From: Haematobia irritans
Taxonomy: Eukaryota > Arthropoda > Insecta > Diptera > Muscidae
Length of the DNA: 64,000 bases
Assembly (NCBI RefSeq): GCF_050003625.1
Contig: NC_134397.1
Coordinates: 277,258,070-277,322,069, forward strand
Direction: 5' to 3'
Both the position numbers and the translations under genes were made by a program. Positions within the stretch are counted from its first letter, which is position 1, and the number at the start of each line of letters is the position of its first letter. The notes under the pieces are model-generated. The model did no database searches. It worked only from the letters and a program-made list of their open reading frames with translations, and was not told where the DNA came from. Of the stretch, positions 23,401 through 36,630 are shown in pieces.

Positions 23401-24369
23401 AGACGTATTTCTGTGACAAGGTAATTTTCGGTTCATTATTTTAGAAGGACTTGCATTCTCTTATCATACGTAGTGAATTTCTCTCTTATCAAAAAGTGCT
23501 GCCCGATTCCACGAAAACTTCCCTTTTTTGAATCGAACTGTTTAAAGAAACTTCGGAACACACACCAATATTTCTTTTCATGCACCGCCGAAAATCTTTT
23601 GGTACTTGGTCTAAACTGACCCTTTGTATGCAGGGTGGACATGCTAAACATTGCAAGTTTTGATATAACATAGTCCCCAGATTTTGATATAGTCCCCATA
23701 TGGACCGATATAATTATTTAAACTAAAACAAAACCTGACATTTCTTTGTTTGTGGATAGCGCAAAAAGAAAATAGAAAAATCGTAAAATTAAAGCTAAAT
23801 ACATCCCAAATTTTAAGTCGATTTATAAAGTGTGTTAAAAAGCTTATGTAGGCTCTTTGACCTCAAGTAAATGTTTTTTGAATGCATGGTAAAGATGCTG
23901 AAGTTATTCTTTTTGTTTTTTGTAATCCGCAGTTTTCTGTTTACTTTTGTCTTCAAACCGAAGCAGATATTATACATCGGGTTTGTTGATTGAAATATTG
24001 TATGTTCGACCATTCGTCTGGCGTCAAAATACCTCATTTCGTTACACTCCATCGTATATAGGTGCAATATTTGTTATTTAACTTCCCTTCGGCTAAGACG
24101 AGAATCATTTCGAATAAATCTTTGCGGTGCGTTGTATGATCTGGTGTGGTGTTTTCAATATTACTTTGTTGAAGCTTTGTTTTTTGTTTTATTTTATTTT
24201 GCAATCAGCTTGCATAGCATTCGCTTTACTTCCGCTAGCTGGCTGCTGTTATTGCTTCCGGTAAAATCGTATGTCGGTTGGTATTGTTTGCACGAATTCA
24301 ACTACCAACAAATCCATGTTCACAATTTGCTTGCAACCATTCACTGCTACATTAGAGAAGGTCACCTTA
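23401..24369. other. No gene seen
   Basis: Contains a short inverted scrap of a family D unit (ATAGTCCCCATATGGACCGATATA near 23690-23713). The remainder, including 60-108-codon open frames on both strands, shows no coding signature. Confidence 0.35.
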
Positions 24370-24815
24370 TACACACAGAAAACAAATTGTTTGGAAATCA
24401 GTTGCGGCAACCATGCTACATGTTCACCGTAATTTTTTTTTTTGCTCTAAGAATCTAAGATTCTAGACAAAAATTTGTATCTACTAATTACATACATTTA
24501 GTGTATTTAGATTTATTTGTACCACTATACCTATTTGTAAATAAAATAAAATATAATATTTCACTGTGAAGTAATTGATTTTAAATATATTTTTAATTCG
24601 GTCATGAGTATTATTTAGGTTGGACAACACAACCGAATGATGAAGGTAGTCACAACCAATATCGTCGGCAGACCCAACCAACACCATATGTGGTATTAGT
24701 TATGTCGACCGAATCAGTCGGGTGACACAACTGCCAACTGTTAGTTGCTACAACTGCCAAAAGGAGGTTGGCAATAAATTTGATTGTCACATCCAATCTG
24801 TATTCTCTGTGTAGA
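24370..24815. mobile_element. Foldback-type repeat with TACACACAGA ends, copy 1
   Basis: The left end TATACACACAGAAAACA and the right end (inverted) TTCTACACAGAGAATACA are TIR-like. The interior is rich in CCAACC/GGTTGG and CACAACC words. It is non-coding. The same ends bound 25215-26762. Confidence 0.5.
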
Positions 24816-25214
24816 AAAAATATAGAGAAAATGGATATTTATGCTATTCTGAACTATCCTGCTTAGAAATTAATTATTGAATTACTTATAATGAATTATA
24901 AATTAACTATAAATTTTGCTAATGTGGCAGCTCTAAATCCTCCTACATATATGAATCTCAGTTAGTGCTACGCTAACTAACGAACTTTTCGACCTACTGG
25001 GAACATATCTATCATCTTGCCTATATACTCTCATACACCTAGAAAAAAGGGACTCTAATGCCAACTGAACTTTATTTTAGTTCATGAAGATTCATGAAGA
25101 TTTGTTGATTTTAGTTAAATTTTTCAAAATATGAGTAAGTGTTCCTTATTTGAATATTTTTTTGCTAACTTTAATGAGGTGAACTAAAAATAAGAAAAAA
25201 AGTTGTATACAAAT
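24816..25214. other. No gene seen
   Basis: AT-rich spacer between two foldback-type repeats. A short direct duplication (TTCATGAAGATTCATGAAGAT near 25081) is the only structure. Confidence 0.35.
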
Positions 25215-26762
25215 ATACACACAGAAAACAAATTTGTTGTGCCAACCAATTTTTTTGCCAACCGATTTATTTGGTCCCATCTACCATCAGAATATAACCG
25301 ACAATATTTGTTAGAGCAACCAATTCTTGTCTGGAACAACAATACATAAATTGTTTGCATAACTAAAATTTAAACACATTAACACTCTAATTGGTAATCC
25401 CAACCAATAACATTTCATTCGTTTGTTGAAACAACTAATTATTTTTTCGGACAACCTTATGAAATTAAGAAACCATCCTTGAATTAAGTTTAATTTATAT
25501 TTAATTTTATTACATATTAATATTTTTTTGTATTGATTATTAGCTAATAAAAAATCGTCATCTGTAGAACATTTTTGAACTGGAAAAGAAACTTCACAAA
25601 ATAGCTAGTTGCGATGTTTGCAAACCAATCTGCATAATTTTCAGGCCCAAGGAGGTCCTCGGCCTATAAGAATTCTTCTAAACTTGTTATCTCCGATTTC
25701 ATAAATCTTATTGGTGGACAATTCTCAAAATATTTTGCTTTTAAAGCCTGAAAGAAAAAAATACCTAACGAAATTTTTGAGTTAATATCCAATTTGGCAT
25801 GATCGTGGTCTGATGGCAACATTTGTCTAAAAGTACACGCCTTGCATGATTACATATACCATTCGGTTTGAGTCGCAGAAGTAAAGCCAATGTATCAGAA
25901 ACACCTACAGAGCTTAGAACTGAATGGAAATGTTTCAGTTGCGATACTTATAATTACCGGATCGATTTTCAGCGTGACTCTGAACTCAGGCATGGATCAT
26001 AAAATGTTGTCGTTACATCGGAAGTCGTCACATTTGTTGAGATATCCCTAGAGGGAAGAAGGTAAAGAGTGAGGAGTATTAATTTAATTTGATGTTTAAG
26101 TTACTTACCACTTAAGAATACAGCTACCCAATTTAAAAATATACAAAAAATCTCTCAGACTTGACCACTCTGAAAACCGGCACCTACCAAACGAGGACGG
26201 TTTTCTAACTGGACACCTGCCAAATGTGGACAAAAGTTAGACGACCGTTTGTGTCTTCCATTCACTGTATATGTATAACTCACAGCAATCCTTTATGGAC
26301 AGAATGTTCTCTAAATTGGACTAAACGTCATCAAAATATTGAATTAAAATTTAAATAATTTAAAGTTGATAATTAATTAGGCAAAACACAATATATTTGT
26401 TGTTATATATGTATATGTAGTCCATAGCAACCAATTCCCTTTATAACTATCAAATCTGTTAACCCAACCAACTTAGTTGTTAAACAGACCTTCAGTTGGG
26501 CATGGAAGCATATTGGCAAAAGAAGTCAGTTAGCACAACGGTGTGCAATAAATTGAAATGGTTGCTTACTTCAATATATAAATAACGACCAATACTTGGT
26601 CGTGTGTACCAACTTTCGGTCACACCGCTATTATGTTGGTTATATAAACTATCTAACAAAAGAAATAACTAACAATTATTCCACACAATTAAAAATTGTG
26701 AGTCTCCACTATCAAATTGTTGTCGTAATCGAATTCCAACCAATCATTTCTCTGGGTGTAGA
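25215..26762. mobile_element. Large copy of the TACACACAGA-ended repeat
   Basis: Begins ATACACACAGAAAACAAATT and ends CATTTCTCTGGGTGTAGA, inverted relative to the start. Both flanks of the interior repeat CCAACCAA words (25240-25450 and 26425-26740). The middle (about 25560-26330) is unrelated and may be the family's unique core or a later insertion. No transposase was recognised. Confidence 0.45.
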
Positions 26763-28376
26763 GCACAATTTTACTAAAAAATCAAATAGTTCATATTTTC
26801 CTAAAATGGCAGAAGTTTGCTTAAATTGAGTTTATAAGTCTCTCAAATGACTAAATTTTACTAAAATTGTACCTGGCTCGAACTTCGTACAGCGCTAAAG
26901 ACATTTTAACAATTTTTTTAAATTCCAATTTTTTCTTCCAACATATGACATTTTCTTAAACAACAGAAAAAAAACTAATTATTTTTAAAAAAGATTTTTT
27001 CAATTTGACAAAAAGTTTTAACTTATTTGTAGCATGTTGCAATTATAAAACTATTTTAGTTAAAATTTTCTAAAATAAACCTACATTTTCTTCCACGGTG
27101 GGGTCACTTTTTTTTGGGGGTTGGTTTTTTTATATCGATCAGGCTCTATAAACATCGAACTCTTGGACATGTACAAGTTAATTTTTTTTAAGATTTGATT
27201 GCTCGAGACGGAGGACTTTTGTATTCGAAGTGAATAATAATCGAGATTTTCTCAACCCCATCAAATATACAATCGTGCTCATGGGGAAAAAGTTAAAACG
27301 CATGAAATACCATTTTAAGATTTTCACACATATCCACGCATCCAATATTGTTTATCTGTGAGTACCAAAGACTTGTTTTCATTAACTTTAAGTGGTTTTT
27401 GAAAGTAATCAAATGTGGAATTTATCAAAAGTTTTTTTCTTTTCTGAGTTGTGTTGATTGTGGACTGGTGTAAACTGCAATTTCTGTGGTTGGTTGTTCT
27501 GATTTGTTTCGTTTTCACTAAAGTTATCTTAACAAACAAACGAACATCGCAAAGCCATAATCAAACATGAAAGTGTTTACAAACGCCAAGTGTGAACTTT
27601 TTGCAAATGTTGTTGATATGGATTATTTTTTAGTGTAAAATCATATATATTTTTTTTGTTCAGGAAATTGTAAAAGTTTCTAGATGGTGAATAAATATTT
27701 GTAAGTTTTTATTATTAAAATAATTTGCGTGTAAATAATTTTTAAATATCGTAAACTTTGTACCGAAGTAGCCGACGGAAAATGGTATAGTAATCGATGA
27801 TGGTAATATTGAATATTGTATGAAATTAGCTGCGAATACTAATAAATTTAAACTACATCTTAATTGAAATCTGTGGCAAATTTAAATAAGATCTCATTAA
27901 GTGCAGTCCTTATGTCAGGTGGAATATTTTGAACATGCGTAAAATGACTAATCAATTTAAGGTAATAAAAGAAAAAGTCTACTGTTATAATCTTCAAAAT
28001 ATGTTGACGAAAAATCGACAAATCGAACAAACTTGGAAGTAAACGTAGAATTATGCTCACAATTCATTAAAGGTTCGAAAAAAGTTTGAAGTCAATTTTT
28101 TCAACTTTTAAACACTTCAACTATTTTTTATATTTATAATGAAGTTTATTATTAAAACGAATATGAGCCAAGATTTGTAAAGTGTACATCTTTTGTGGTT
28201 TCTGGGCGAAAAACTGCGACAAATAGTTTTCGCCGTCATCTCTTGAAGCCAACTTCACATCATTAAGAGTTTCACCTTTAAACGAAACATATCGTCCGAT
28301 GTTACAATGTCAGGAATTAATGAATTCAATTCTTCTCATCCCAGATTTTGCCATATATTTACGGATGTGTTCTACA
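26763..28376. other. No gene seen; family F scrap
   Basis: About 26850-27110 resembles family F in reverse. The rest, to 28376, is AT-rich without repeats I can match. The 28200-28376 part is less AT-rich and forms a unit with 29071-29300 around the MITE, so it may be old coding or transposon sequence. Confidence 0.35.
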
Positions 28377-28384
28377 CGTAGTCC

Positions 28385-29062
28385 AGTTTTGTCAGGGATG
28401 CCAGGAAAAATTTTCGGTTTACTCTACAAGAATAAAAAAAGCTGCCTACTTTCTCCTACATCACCAAAAATTTTCCCTACAATATTTTTCGTTAAATTTA
28501 AACAAAATCAATTCTACCAAAAATAGTAGATTTTTTCCTCTTTGGTAGATTGGTAGAATTCTTAATGTTTTGATAGATCAAATCTCTCTAGAAATAAAAT
28601 TTAGTAAAAAAATAATTTGAGAAATTAAATTTTGAGAAAACAATTCTAAAGAAATAAAATTTTTTATAGAAATAAAATTTTGAGAATATTTTCTATAGAA
28701 ATAAAATTTTGAGAACATATTTTATAGATATAAAATTTGAAGAAAAGTTTCTATAGAAATACATTGTTGAAAAAATTTTCTATATAAATATTTGTTTGGT
28801 AAATATCTGGTAGGGGTTTCTTAAATTTTTGGTAGATTTTTTTTTTGGCGCGAGTGGTATCCGTGGTTACCACGCATCATTAAAGATCAAGCCCTGCCTG
28901 CTTCTAATTTCCTCCTCTAAAGCCATCAAAATGTAAAAATTATTAAAAAAAATTGTGTTGAGTGAAAAAGTCCCTACATTGTGCCTTACGTCCCTGCAAG
29001 ACGATAAATATTAGAAAAAAAACCTACATGAAGGGAATTTCCCCTACTTCTGGCAACAATGA
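28385..29062 (-). mobile_element. hAT-like MITE with 8-bp target duplication
   Basis: CGTAGTCC occurs immediately on both sides (28377-28384 and 29063-29070). The ends carry inverted GCCAG-type TIRs: GATGCCAGGAAAAATTTT at the left and, inverted, TTGCCAGAAGTAGGGGAAAT at the right. The 678-bp interior is non-coding and includes imperfect tandem units of about 28 bp (TTTTCTATAGAAATAAAATT) at 28600-28790. An 8-bp duplication is typical of the hAT superfamily. A second copy in the opposite orientation is at 32045-32757. Confidence 0.75.
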
Positions 29063-29070
29063 CGTAGTCC

Positions 29071-29542
29071 TGATTGAAGATGAAACCCTTTCTGTTTAAT
29101 GCTTGATCCTATCTATCGAGAAGGCTGTATCCGATCTTACCAAACACTAAATTTCGAGACCCCTACCTTTTGTCGCAGTTCATCTACTTCTTGATTCCGG
29201 ATTTCTTTCGATTTAGAAATTGGCTCGTTTTGCAGCGGATGTTCCCTCTCGGTATTGCTACTGACATTTCTCAGTATATCAAAGCTTCAACATAATTTGA
29301 AACTTCGTTCGGGTATGAAACCGGGTAGCACTCCATTTTTTTCTTTCAAACTATAAAATTTTCTTTAACAAGTGAAAAAAATAATCTAATAAATAAATTT
29401 CTAATAAATTTTCTTGTATTTGTCGAAAAATATTTACTTATTTTTGTGATTTCTAAAATTCACTTGATATTTTCTTCCTGGTGGGTTCATTGTTTTTTCA
29501 GTGCATATGTATCCTTTTGCAACTTCTGCGAATTTAATACGC
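29071..29542. other. No firm gene; possible minus-strand exon at 29260-29167
   Basis: On the minus strand a 94-bp frame (NTEREHPLQNEPISKSKEIR..., continuing NQEVDELRQK) ends at a donor-like AAAAG|GTAGGG at 29166 and starts after ATGTCAG. It is coiled-coil-like and could be a decayed exon or transposon remnant. No partner exon in phase was found. 29335-29480 is an inverted family F scrap. Confidence 0.25.
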
Positions 29543-30722
29543 ATACCCTAAACCACATAGTGGTCAGGGTATAAAAACTTTGATCTGCCAAAAAATGTGC
29601 CTACCAGAAATATTGATTTTAGACCCCATAAAATATATACCGATCGACTCATAATCACCCCCTGAGTCGATCTAGCGCTTGGTGTCCGTCCGTCTATTTG
29701 TTGTTCACAGGTTGTTGGTACAGAGCGTTTTTTGGGCACAAGGACGAACGATATTTAATTTGGAAGAAATCGGATCAAATTTAGATATAGCTCCCATATA
29801 TATGTAGCGCCCGATTTCGACAAATGGGGTCATGTTGCGCTTTTTTTCTAACCGATTCTCTCCATATTTGGCAAAAGGTAATATAATTCACCTCCCTACA
29901 AGTGTACTTAATTTCATCGAAATCTGTTCCATAAGTCCCTTATTTATCAACCAATCTTAATCAAAATTGGCCAAATCTAAAATTCTATAGTACTTACTAT
30001 AGTGCCAAATATGATCGAAATCGGTCCAGATTTAGCTATAACTCCCATATATGCGTATCGCTCGATTTTGACAAATTTGGCAATAAAACCCTTATTTATC
30101 AACCGATCTTACTCAAATTTGGCTTACTCTAATCTTGTATAGAACTGACTACATGTGCAAAATATCATCCAAATCTGTTCAGATTTAAATATAGCTCCCA
30201 TATATGTGTAGCGCCCGAATTTGAAAAATGTGCCCCTTATAACCTTATTGTTGACCATAGTGGCCTCATTTATTAACCGATCTTACTCAAATTTAGCACA
30301 AGGTTATCTCCTCTAATATCAACCACACCTGCAAAATTTAATCCAAATCGGTTCAGCTCCCATATATATGTATCGCCCGTTTTTCAAAACTTTACCCCTT
30401 ATAACTTTATTTCTGACCAATATAGCCTTAATAGCCAATCTTACTTAAATTTAGCACACGGTAACCTATTGTATCAACCAAACCTGGAAAATTTCATCCA
30501 TATCGGTTCAGATATAGATATAGCTCCCATATATATGCATCGCTCGATTTTCCCAAATTTGGCCATAATACTCTTATTTATTAACCAATGTTATTCAAAG
30601 TTCAATTTTTGAAATATTAGCCGATCGTAGTTAGACTTATATGTAACTCTTACAGAAATATATTTCCCAAGTCTCATAAATTTGGATTTATTACCCACAC
30701 TAATTGAGCGATTTCCCCTTTT
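29543..30722 (-). mobile_element. Helentron/DINE-like family C, outer element, 3' portion
   Basis: Read on the minus strand, this is the 3' part: central units (TATATATGGGAGCTATA theme), the (GACG)n tract and TCGACTCAGG core, ending in the subterminal CCACTATGTGGTTTAGGGTAT. It begins at an oligo(A)/GGGGAAATCG point. The matching 5' portion lies beyond the inner element at 32952-33207. Confidence 0.65.
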
Positions 30723-32951
30723 TATACCCTAAACCACATAGTGGTCAGAGTATAATAAGTTTGATCGGCCAAAAAATGTGCCTACCAGAAGTATTGATTT
30801 TAGACCCCATAAAATATATACCGATCGACTCAGAATCACTTCCAGAGTCGATCTAGCGCTTGGTGTCCGTCCGTCCGTCCGTCTGTCCATGTATTTGTTG
30901 TTCCGGTCGCAATTATTAACCGATTTTGATGAAATTTGGTACAGGAAGTTTTTTTTGCACAGGAAGTTTTGAATTTGGGAGAAATCGGATCAAATTTAGA
31001 TATAGCTCCCATATATATGTATCGCCCGATTTCGACAAATGGGGTCACGTTGCGCGTTTTTCAAACGGATCGTCACCAAATTTGACAAAAGGTAATCTTT
31101 TCCATCACCCTTCAAGTCTGCAAAATTTCATCCAAATCGGTTCAGATTTAGATATAGCTCTCATATATATGTATCGCCCGATTTTCCCAAATTTGGCCAC
31201 AAAACCTTTATTTATCAACCGATCTTACTCACAGTTGGCTAAATATAATCTTCTATAGCACTAACTATATGTGCAAAAAATCATCGAAATCGGTTCAAAT
31301 TTAGCTATAGCTCCCATATATATGTACAGCCCGATTTTTCCAAATTTGGCCATAGAACCCTTATTTATCAACCGATCTTACCCAAATTTGGCTAAATGTA
31401 GTCTTCTATAGCACTAACTATATGTGCAAAAAATCATCGAAATCGGTTCGGATTTAGATATAGTTCCCATATATATGTATAGCCTGATTTTCCCAAATTT
31501 GGCCATTGAACCCTTATTTATTAACCGATCTTACTAAAAGTTGGCTAGATCCAGTTCTCTGTAGTACTAACTATATGTGCAAATTTTCATCGAAATCGGT
31601 TCAAATTTAGATATAGCTCCCATATATGTATCGCCCGATTTTGAAAAATTCGCCCTTATAACCTTATGTTTGACCATACAGGCCTCATTTCGTAACTGAT
31701 CTTACTCAAATCTTGAACAAGGTAACCTTTTGTGGTATTAATCAAACCCGCAAAATATTATCCTAATTGGATCAGATTTCGATATAGCTTCCATATATAT
31801 GCATCGCTCGATTTTCCCAAATTTGGCCATAGTACTCTTAATTATTAACCAATGTTACTCAAATTTCAAATTTTGATGTACTAACCGATCGTACTTATAC
31901 GTACTTGTAGCTCTTACATAAGAATATTGCTCGATTTTTACAAATTTGTATTTATTACCCACACTAATTTAACGATTTTCCCTTTTTTAATAATGGGCTC
32001 AATATTAGTGGCATACTAGCTCCGTAGGCGCAATATCAACACAGCCAGTGTTGCTAGAAGTACGGGAAATTCCCTATATGTAGGGGTTTTCTAATATTTA
32101 GCGTCTGTTAGGGACGTAGGGCCACAATGTAGGACATTTTCACTCAACACATTTTGTAATAATTTTTACATTTTGTTGGCTCTAGAGGAGGAAATTGGAA
32201 GCCGGGAAGGCTTGATCTTTAACAATGTTTGGTAAACTTTATTCCTGTAGAGAATTTTGTCAACATTTTATTTCTATAGAACATTTTGTCAAAATTGTAT
32301 TTCTATTGAAATTTTTTCCAAAATATTATTTCTATAAAAAAATTTTCTCAAAATTTTACTTCTGTGGAATTTTTTCTCAAAATTTTATTTCTATAGAATT
32401 TATTGTCAAAATTTTATAGAAAAATTTTTTATAGAAAAATTTCTCACAAAAATTTGTTTATAGAAACTTTTTCCAAAATTTTATTTTTATAGGGATTTAA
32501 AAAAAAAGATTACTAATTTGGGTAGAATTCTACCAACTGTGGCAACCGTGGTGGTAATACAAATTTATATTCTATGTTATACACGTTACATATTCATGTT
32601 TTAAGATAATAAAGTATTTAGAACCATTTTTGTTTTGTAAAATTTTTTAAATTTAACAAAACTTATAGTAGGGAAAATTGTTTGGGAATGTATAGGAAAG
32701 TAGGGAACTTTTTTTGTCCTTGTAGGGTAAACCGAACATTTTCCCTGGCAACATTGACTATGAGCTATAGTCAGATTGACACAAAGCACCCATAGACATG
32801 TACCCCTTAATTTTCTTAAATATGCAGCTGCGGTTTATCTCCCAGATCTATATGTTACCCCACAAATGCTTATGATTACTAATTCTGTAATGGTGGTTTA
32901 GGGTATGATATAGTCGGCCCCGCCCGACTTTCTACTTTACTTACTTGTTTA
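30723..32951 (-). mobile_element. Helentron/DINE-like family C, inner complete element
   Basis: On the minus strand it starts AACAAGTAAGTAAAG and hairpin GTCGGGCGGGGCCGACT (32912-32928), then subterminal CATACCCTAAACCACC, a 5' region interrupted by the hAT-like MITE, and central units spaced 152-153 bp (TATAGCTC at 31001, 31153, 31306; TATAGTTC at 31459). The tract GGACGGACGGACGG and a 3' end with GTGGTTTAGGGTATAAAAA complete it. Confidence 0.68.
32045..32757 (+). mobile_element. hAT-like MITE, second copy, nested in family C
   Basis: The ends CAGTGTTGCTAGAAGTACGG and, inverted, CAATGTTGCCAGGGAAAATG are TIRs. The interior matches 28385-29062 in opposite orientation (GGAGGAAATTGGAAGCCGGG, CACAATGTAGGACATTTTCA, tandem TTTCTATAGAA units at 32240-32490). 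The family C sequence is continuous without it at 32995-33015. The target duplication is not clear here. Confidence 0.7.
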
Positions 32952-33207
32952 ATAATGGACTCAATATTAGTGACATACCAAATCTGTAGGTTCAGAATCA
33001 ACTATAGCTCCTAATATTAGAAATTACTGTTCAGATTGTGATAAAACTCCCATAACCATGTACCCCTTAATGTTCTTAAATATGGAAATGCGGTTTATCT
33101 CCCAAACCTACACCATTGATACCTCACAAACAATGTTTACTAATTCAGTAGGGGTGGTTTATGGTATCATATATTCGGCCCCGCCCGAATTTCTACTTTA
33201 CTCACTT
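32952..33207 (-). mobile_element. Family C outer element, 5' portion
   Basis: On the minus strand: a GC hairpin variant (TTCGGGCGGGGCCGAA), subterminal GATACCATAAACCACC and the family 5' region up to TTGAGTCCATTATT, where the inner element begins. In the inner copy the same place continues ATTATTAAAAAAGGGAAAAT, which is exactly where the 3' portion resumes at 30722. Confidence 0.65.
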
Positions 33208-34593
33208 TTTTTTATGAAGTCGCACCTTTCCAGCACCATATGGCGTTTATATCAAAATACATAAAGAAATATAAAGATGAAAATCTAAAATTTTCAAATC
33301 CCATTATTCCTAAAATGAAATATAAAAACCCAAAACTTTCATGTGGGTGGCAGTTGCACTGCTTTGAATTCTTTGTGTTATCATTATTTTTATCATATCA
33401 AAGAAACAACTTCCATAGAATCTTAATTACTCTCTTCCTTCGACAGCAATTGTGCTACTGGTAAGATCAAAATTCCAAACGAAAATAAATCCAAATTTTT
33501 TGTTCCAATCCTTAATACCTTCGTGTTCGTGTTTTTTCTCATTTTATGGTTCGATCTTGGTTTCGTCTTCCGCACCAACTGGAGAAAAAAGATAAAGTGC
33601 AAACTTTTTCATAGAGATTTTGTATTTTGGTTTTGGCTCACAGAGATCTCCTTCTAATCTGTTTGGATTTCACCTCCGTTCCCTTCAACATATGGTATGG
33701 ACTCCAACAACATCTATTGAATAAATTACAAAATACTTTTTCGATTACCAATTATATATGATTTTGTTTACGAAAAAAATTATTATATTTTTCCTGTGTT
33801 TCCTGTGTGAATATACGAGTATGTTCGCTTGTCCAAAAAGTTGGATACACACTGCCTGGCAACACTCAAAGTCTCTTGGTCCCAACTCAACGCAAGTATA
33901 TCTATCGCATATGCATGAATCCATGAAAGACCAACAAATGTTTTCATGTGACAAGTCCATTATTTGTCCACTGTCGAAAGTATGTTTTAATTAAAAATCT
34001 TTTTAGTAGTGACTTAAGGGTTTTTTAGGGATTCACATAATATATTTTTCAGCCATGCCATAGAATTTACGGTTCACGAATGCAAATAGCTAACGGACTG
34101 AATGTTGCACGAAAAATACGGGGGTCATATATTTGAAGACATTTAGTGAAACAATAAGACTCAAAAGGGGGATCATGAGCAGAAAAAAATGGACCATCAT
34201 GTCCTGCCATATGTGACCAGAAAAAATGCGCTATCGTCTAAGAAGACAAAGGAATGAATGACAATATCTTTTCTCATGTTTTTGTATAGTACAACCGGCT
34301 TACAATTTTCAAATGAATAAGATTTTTTTATGTGTTGTCCTTTTTAAAGACAACCAAAAAAAATAAAACTTTTACTTGTTTTCATTTTCTTTGAAAAAAA
34401 CCAAACGCAACTGCAACAAGAGCAAACATAAAACTGCACTAAACTTAAGCAGGTATCCAGAGATTGTTAGTCTGCGAATGGAAAATAATATGTGTCATTC
34501 CGCTCTTAATGTGATGAGGAGAAGTAGTGAATTGACGAGCATGGTATATTTTTACCTCAGCGACGGTCACCCAAAGAACACGGTGTTAATAAA
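33208..34593. other. No gene seen
   Basis: No repeat family or coding signature was recognised. Overlapping 71- and 78-codon frames on opposite strands at 33745-33994 are mirror images of the same sequence composition and are not supported. Confidence 0.35.
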
Positions 34594-36380
34594 AACAAGT
34601 ACATACGGCCGCAAGTTCGGCCAGGCCGAATCTTATGTACCCACCACCATGGATTGCGTAGAAACTTCTACGAAAGACTGTGATTTAGTCCATACATGGT
34701 ATATATTAGACAAAAATGTTATGTATAGTTAAGTCTACAAATAATTACGAATCGATATGAACTTTTTGTACGTAGAGAGCCAGAATTGAAATATGGGGGT
34801 GGCTTATATGGGGGCTATATACAATTATGAACTTGATATGGACCAATTTTTGTGTGATTGGGGATCGATTTATCTGAGGGCCATATATAACTATAGACCG
34901 ATATGGACCTAGTTAGGCATGGTTGTTAACGACCATATACTAGCACAATGTACCAAATTTCAACTCACTCGGATGAAATTTGCTCCTCCAAGAGGTTCCA
35001 AAACCAAATCTCGGAATCGGTTTATATGGGGCTATGTACGATTATGGACTGATATGGACCACTTTTGGCATGGTTGTTAAATATCATATACTACCACCTC
35101 GTACCAAATTTAAAACAGATCGGATGAATTTTGCTTCTCCAAAAGGCACCGGAGGTCAAATCTGGGGATCGGTTTATATGGGAGCTATATATAATTATGG
35201 ACTGATAGGAACCAATTCCTGCATGGTTGTTGGATACCATATACTAACATCACGTACCAAATTTCAACCGAATGGCAAGAATTTTGCTCTTCCAAGGGGC
35301 TCTGGAGGTCAAATCTGGGGATCGGTTTATATGGGGCCTATATATAATTATGGACCGATATCGACCAATTTTTGCATAGGAGTTTGAGGCCATATATTAA
35401 CACCACATACCAAATTTCAACTGAATCAGATGAATTTTGGTCTTCCAAGAGGTTCCGGAGATCAAATCTGGTGATCGGTTTATATGGGGGCTATATATAA
35501 TTATGAACCGATGTGGACCAATTTTTGCATGGTTGTTATAGACCATATACTAACATCACGTACAAAATTTCAGCCGGATCGGATGAAATTTTCTTCTCTT
35601 AGCGGCCTCGCAAGCCAAATCGGGGGATCGGTTTATATGGGGACTATATATAATTATGGACCAATGTCGACCAATTTTTGCATGGTTGTTAGAGACCATA
35701 TACTAACACCATGTACCAAATTTCAGCCGGATCGGATGAAATTTGCTTCTCTTAGAGGCCTCGCAAGCCAAATCGGGGGATCGGTTTATATGGCGGCTAT
35801 ATATAATTATGGACCGATGTGGACCAATTTTTGCATGGTTGTTAGTGACCATTTACTGACACCATGTACCAAATTTCAGCCGGATCGGATGAAATTTGCT
35901 TCTCTTAGGGGCCTCGCAAGCCAAATCGGGGGATCGGTTTATATGGGGGCTATATATAATTATGGACCGATGTGGACCAATTTTTGCATGGTTGTTAGAG
36001 ACCATATACTAACATCATGTACCAAATTTCATCCGGATCGGATAAAATTTGCTTCTCTTAGAGGCCTCGCAAGCCAAATTTTGGGGTCCGTTTATATGGG
36101 GGCTATACGTAAAAGTGGACCGATATGGCCCATTTGCAATACCATCCGACCTACATCAATAACAACTACTTGTGCCAAGTTTCAAGTCGATAGCTTGTTT
36201 CGTTCGGAAGTTAGCGTGATTTCAACAGACGGACGGACGGACGGACATGCTCAGATCGACTCAGAATTTCACCACGACCCAGAATATATATACTTTATGG
36301 GGTCTGAGAGCAATATTTCGATGTGTTACAAACGGAATGACAAAGTTAATATACCCCCCATCCTATGGTGGTGGGTATAA
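34594..36380 (+). mobile_element. Helentron/DINE-like family B, longest copy B3
   Basis: The 5' end AACAAGTACATACGG has a hairpin GTTCGGCCAGGCCGAAT (34616-34632) and subterminal TGTACCCACCACCATGG, plus a second small hairpin GTAGAAACTTCTAC. Then come many central units. At 35631, 35784 and 35937 the word GTTTATATGG recurs exactly every 153 bp. The 3' part has (GACG)n, ATGCTCAGATCGACTCAG and CCTATGGTGGTGGGTATA. The 298-codon frame translates the 51-residue unit over and over (YMGAIYNYGPMWTNFCMVV theme), so it is repeat read-through. Confidence 0.78.
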
Positions 36381-36630
36381 TAACACGGTTGTCACCTAAG
36401 ATCTAAAATATGGTGGTTTTGGACAAAAATATTTTAATAGTAATATTTATTAGTTAAAATATAGTAATATTTATTAGTTAAAAGAACATGGAAACTGCAT
36501 AAAATATTATGAGTTTTAAGCTGTTTTTGAATTTTGCTCAAAAATGAGCTGAAAAAAATGAAGACCCTATTTTATAGGTAGCTATAAAACTTGCTAAGGT
36601 TAATTTTGACCAACAGCCGTAACCATTTAA

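Noticed and set aside
29543..33207. Regularly spaced repeats that might suggest a CRISPR-like or satellite array
   Set aside because: Units are 152-153 bp, diverged, without short repeat-spacer organisation, and belong to a bounded transposable element in a fly genome.
33745..33994. Opposite-strand overlapping frames of 71 and 78 codons
   Set aside because: Overlapping on the same DNA with neither showing a protein-like signature.
35484..36380. 298-codon open frame, the longest in the window
   Set aside because: It is read-through of 153-bp repeats in a family B element and continues into the (GACG)n tract and 3' end; the stop-poor unit is reported as a finding, not as a gene.
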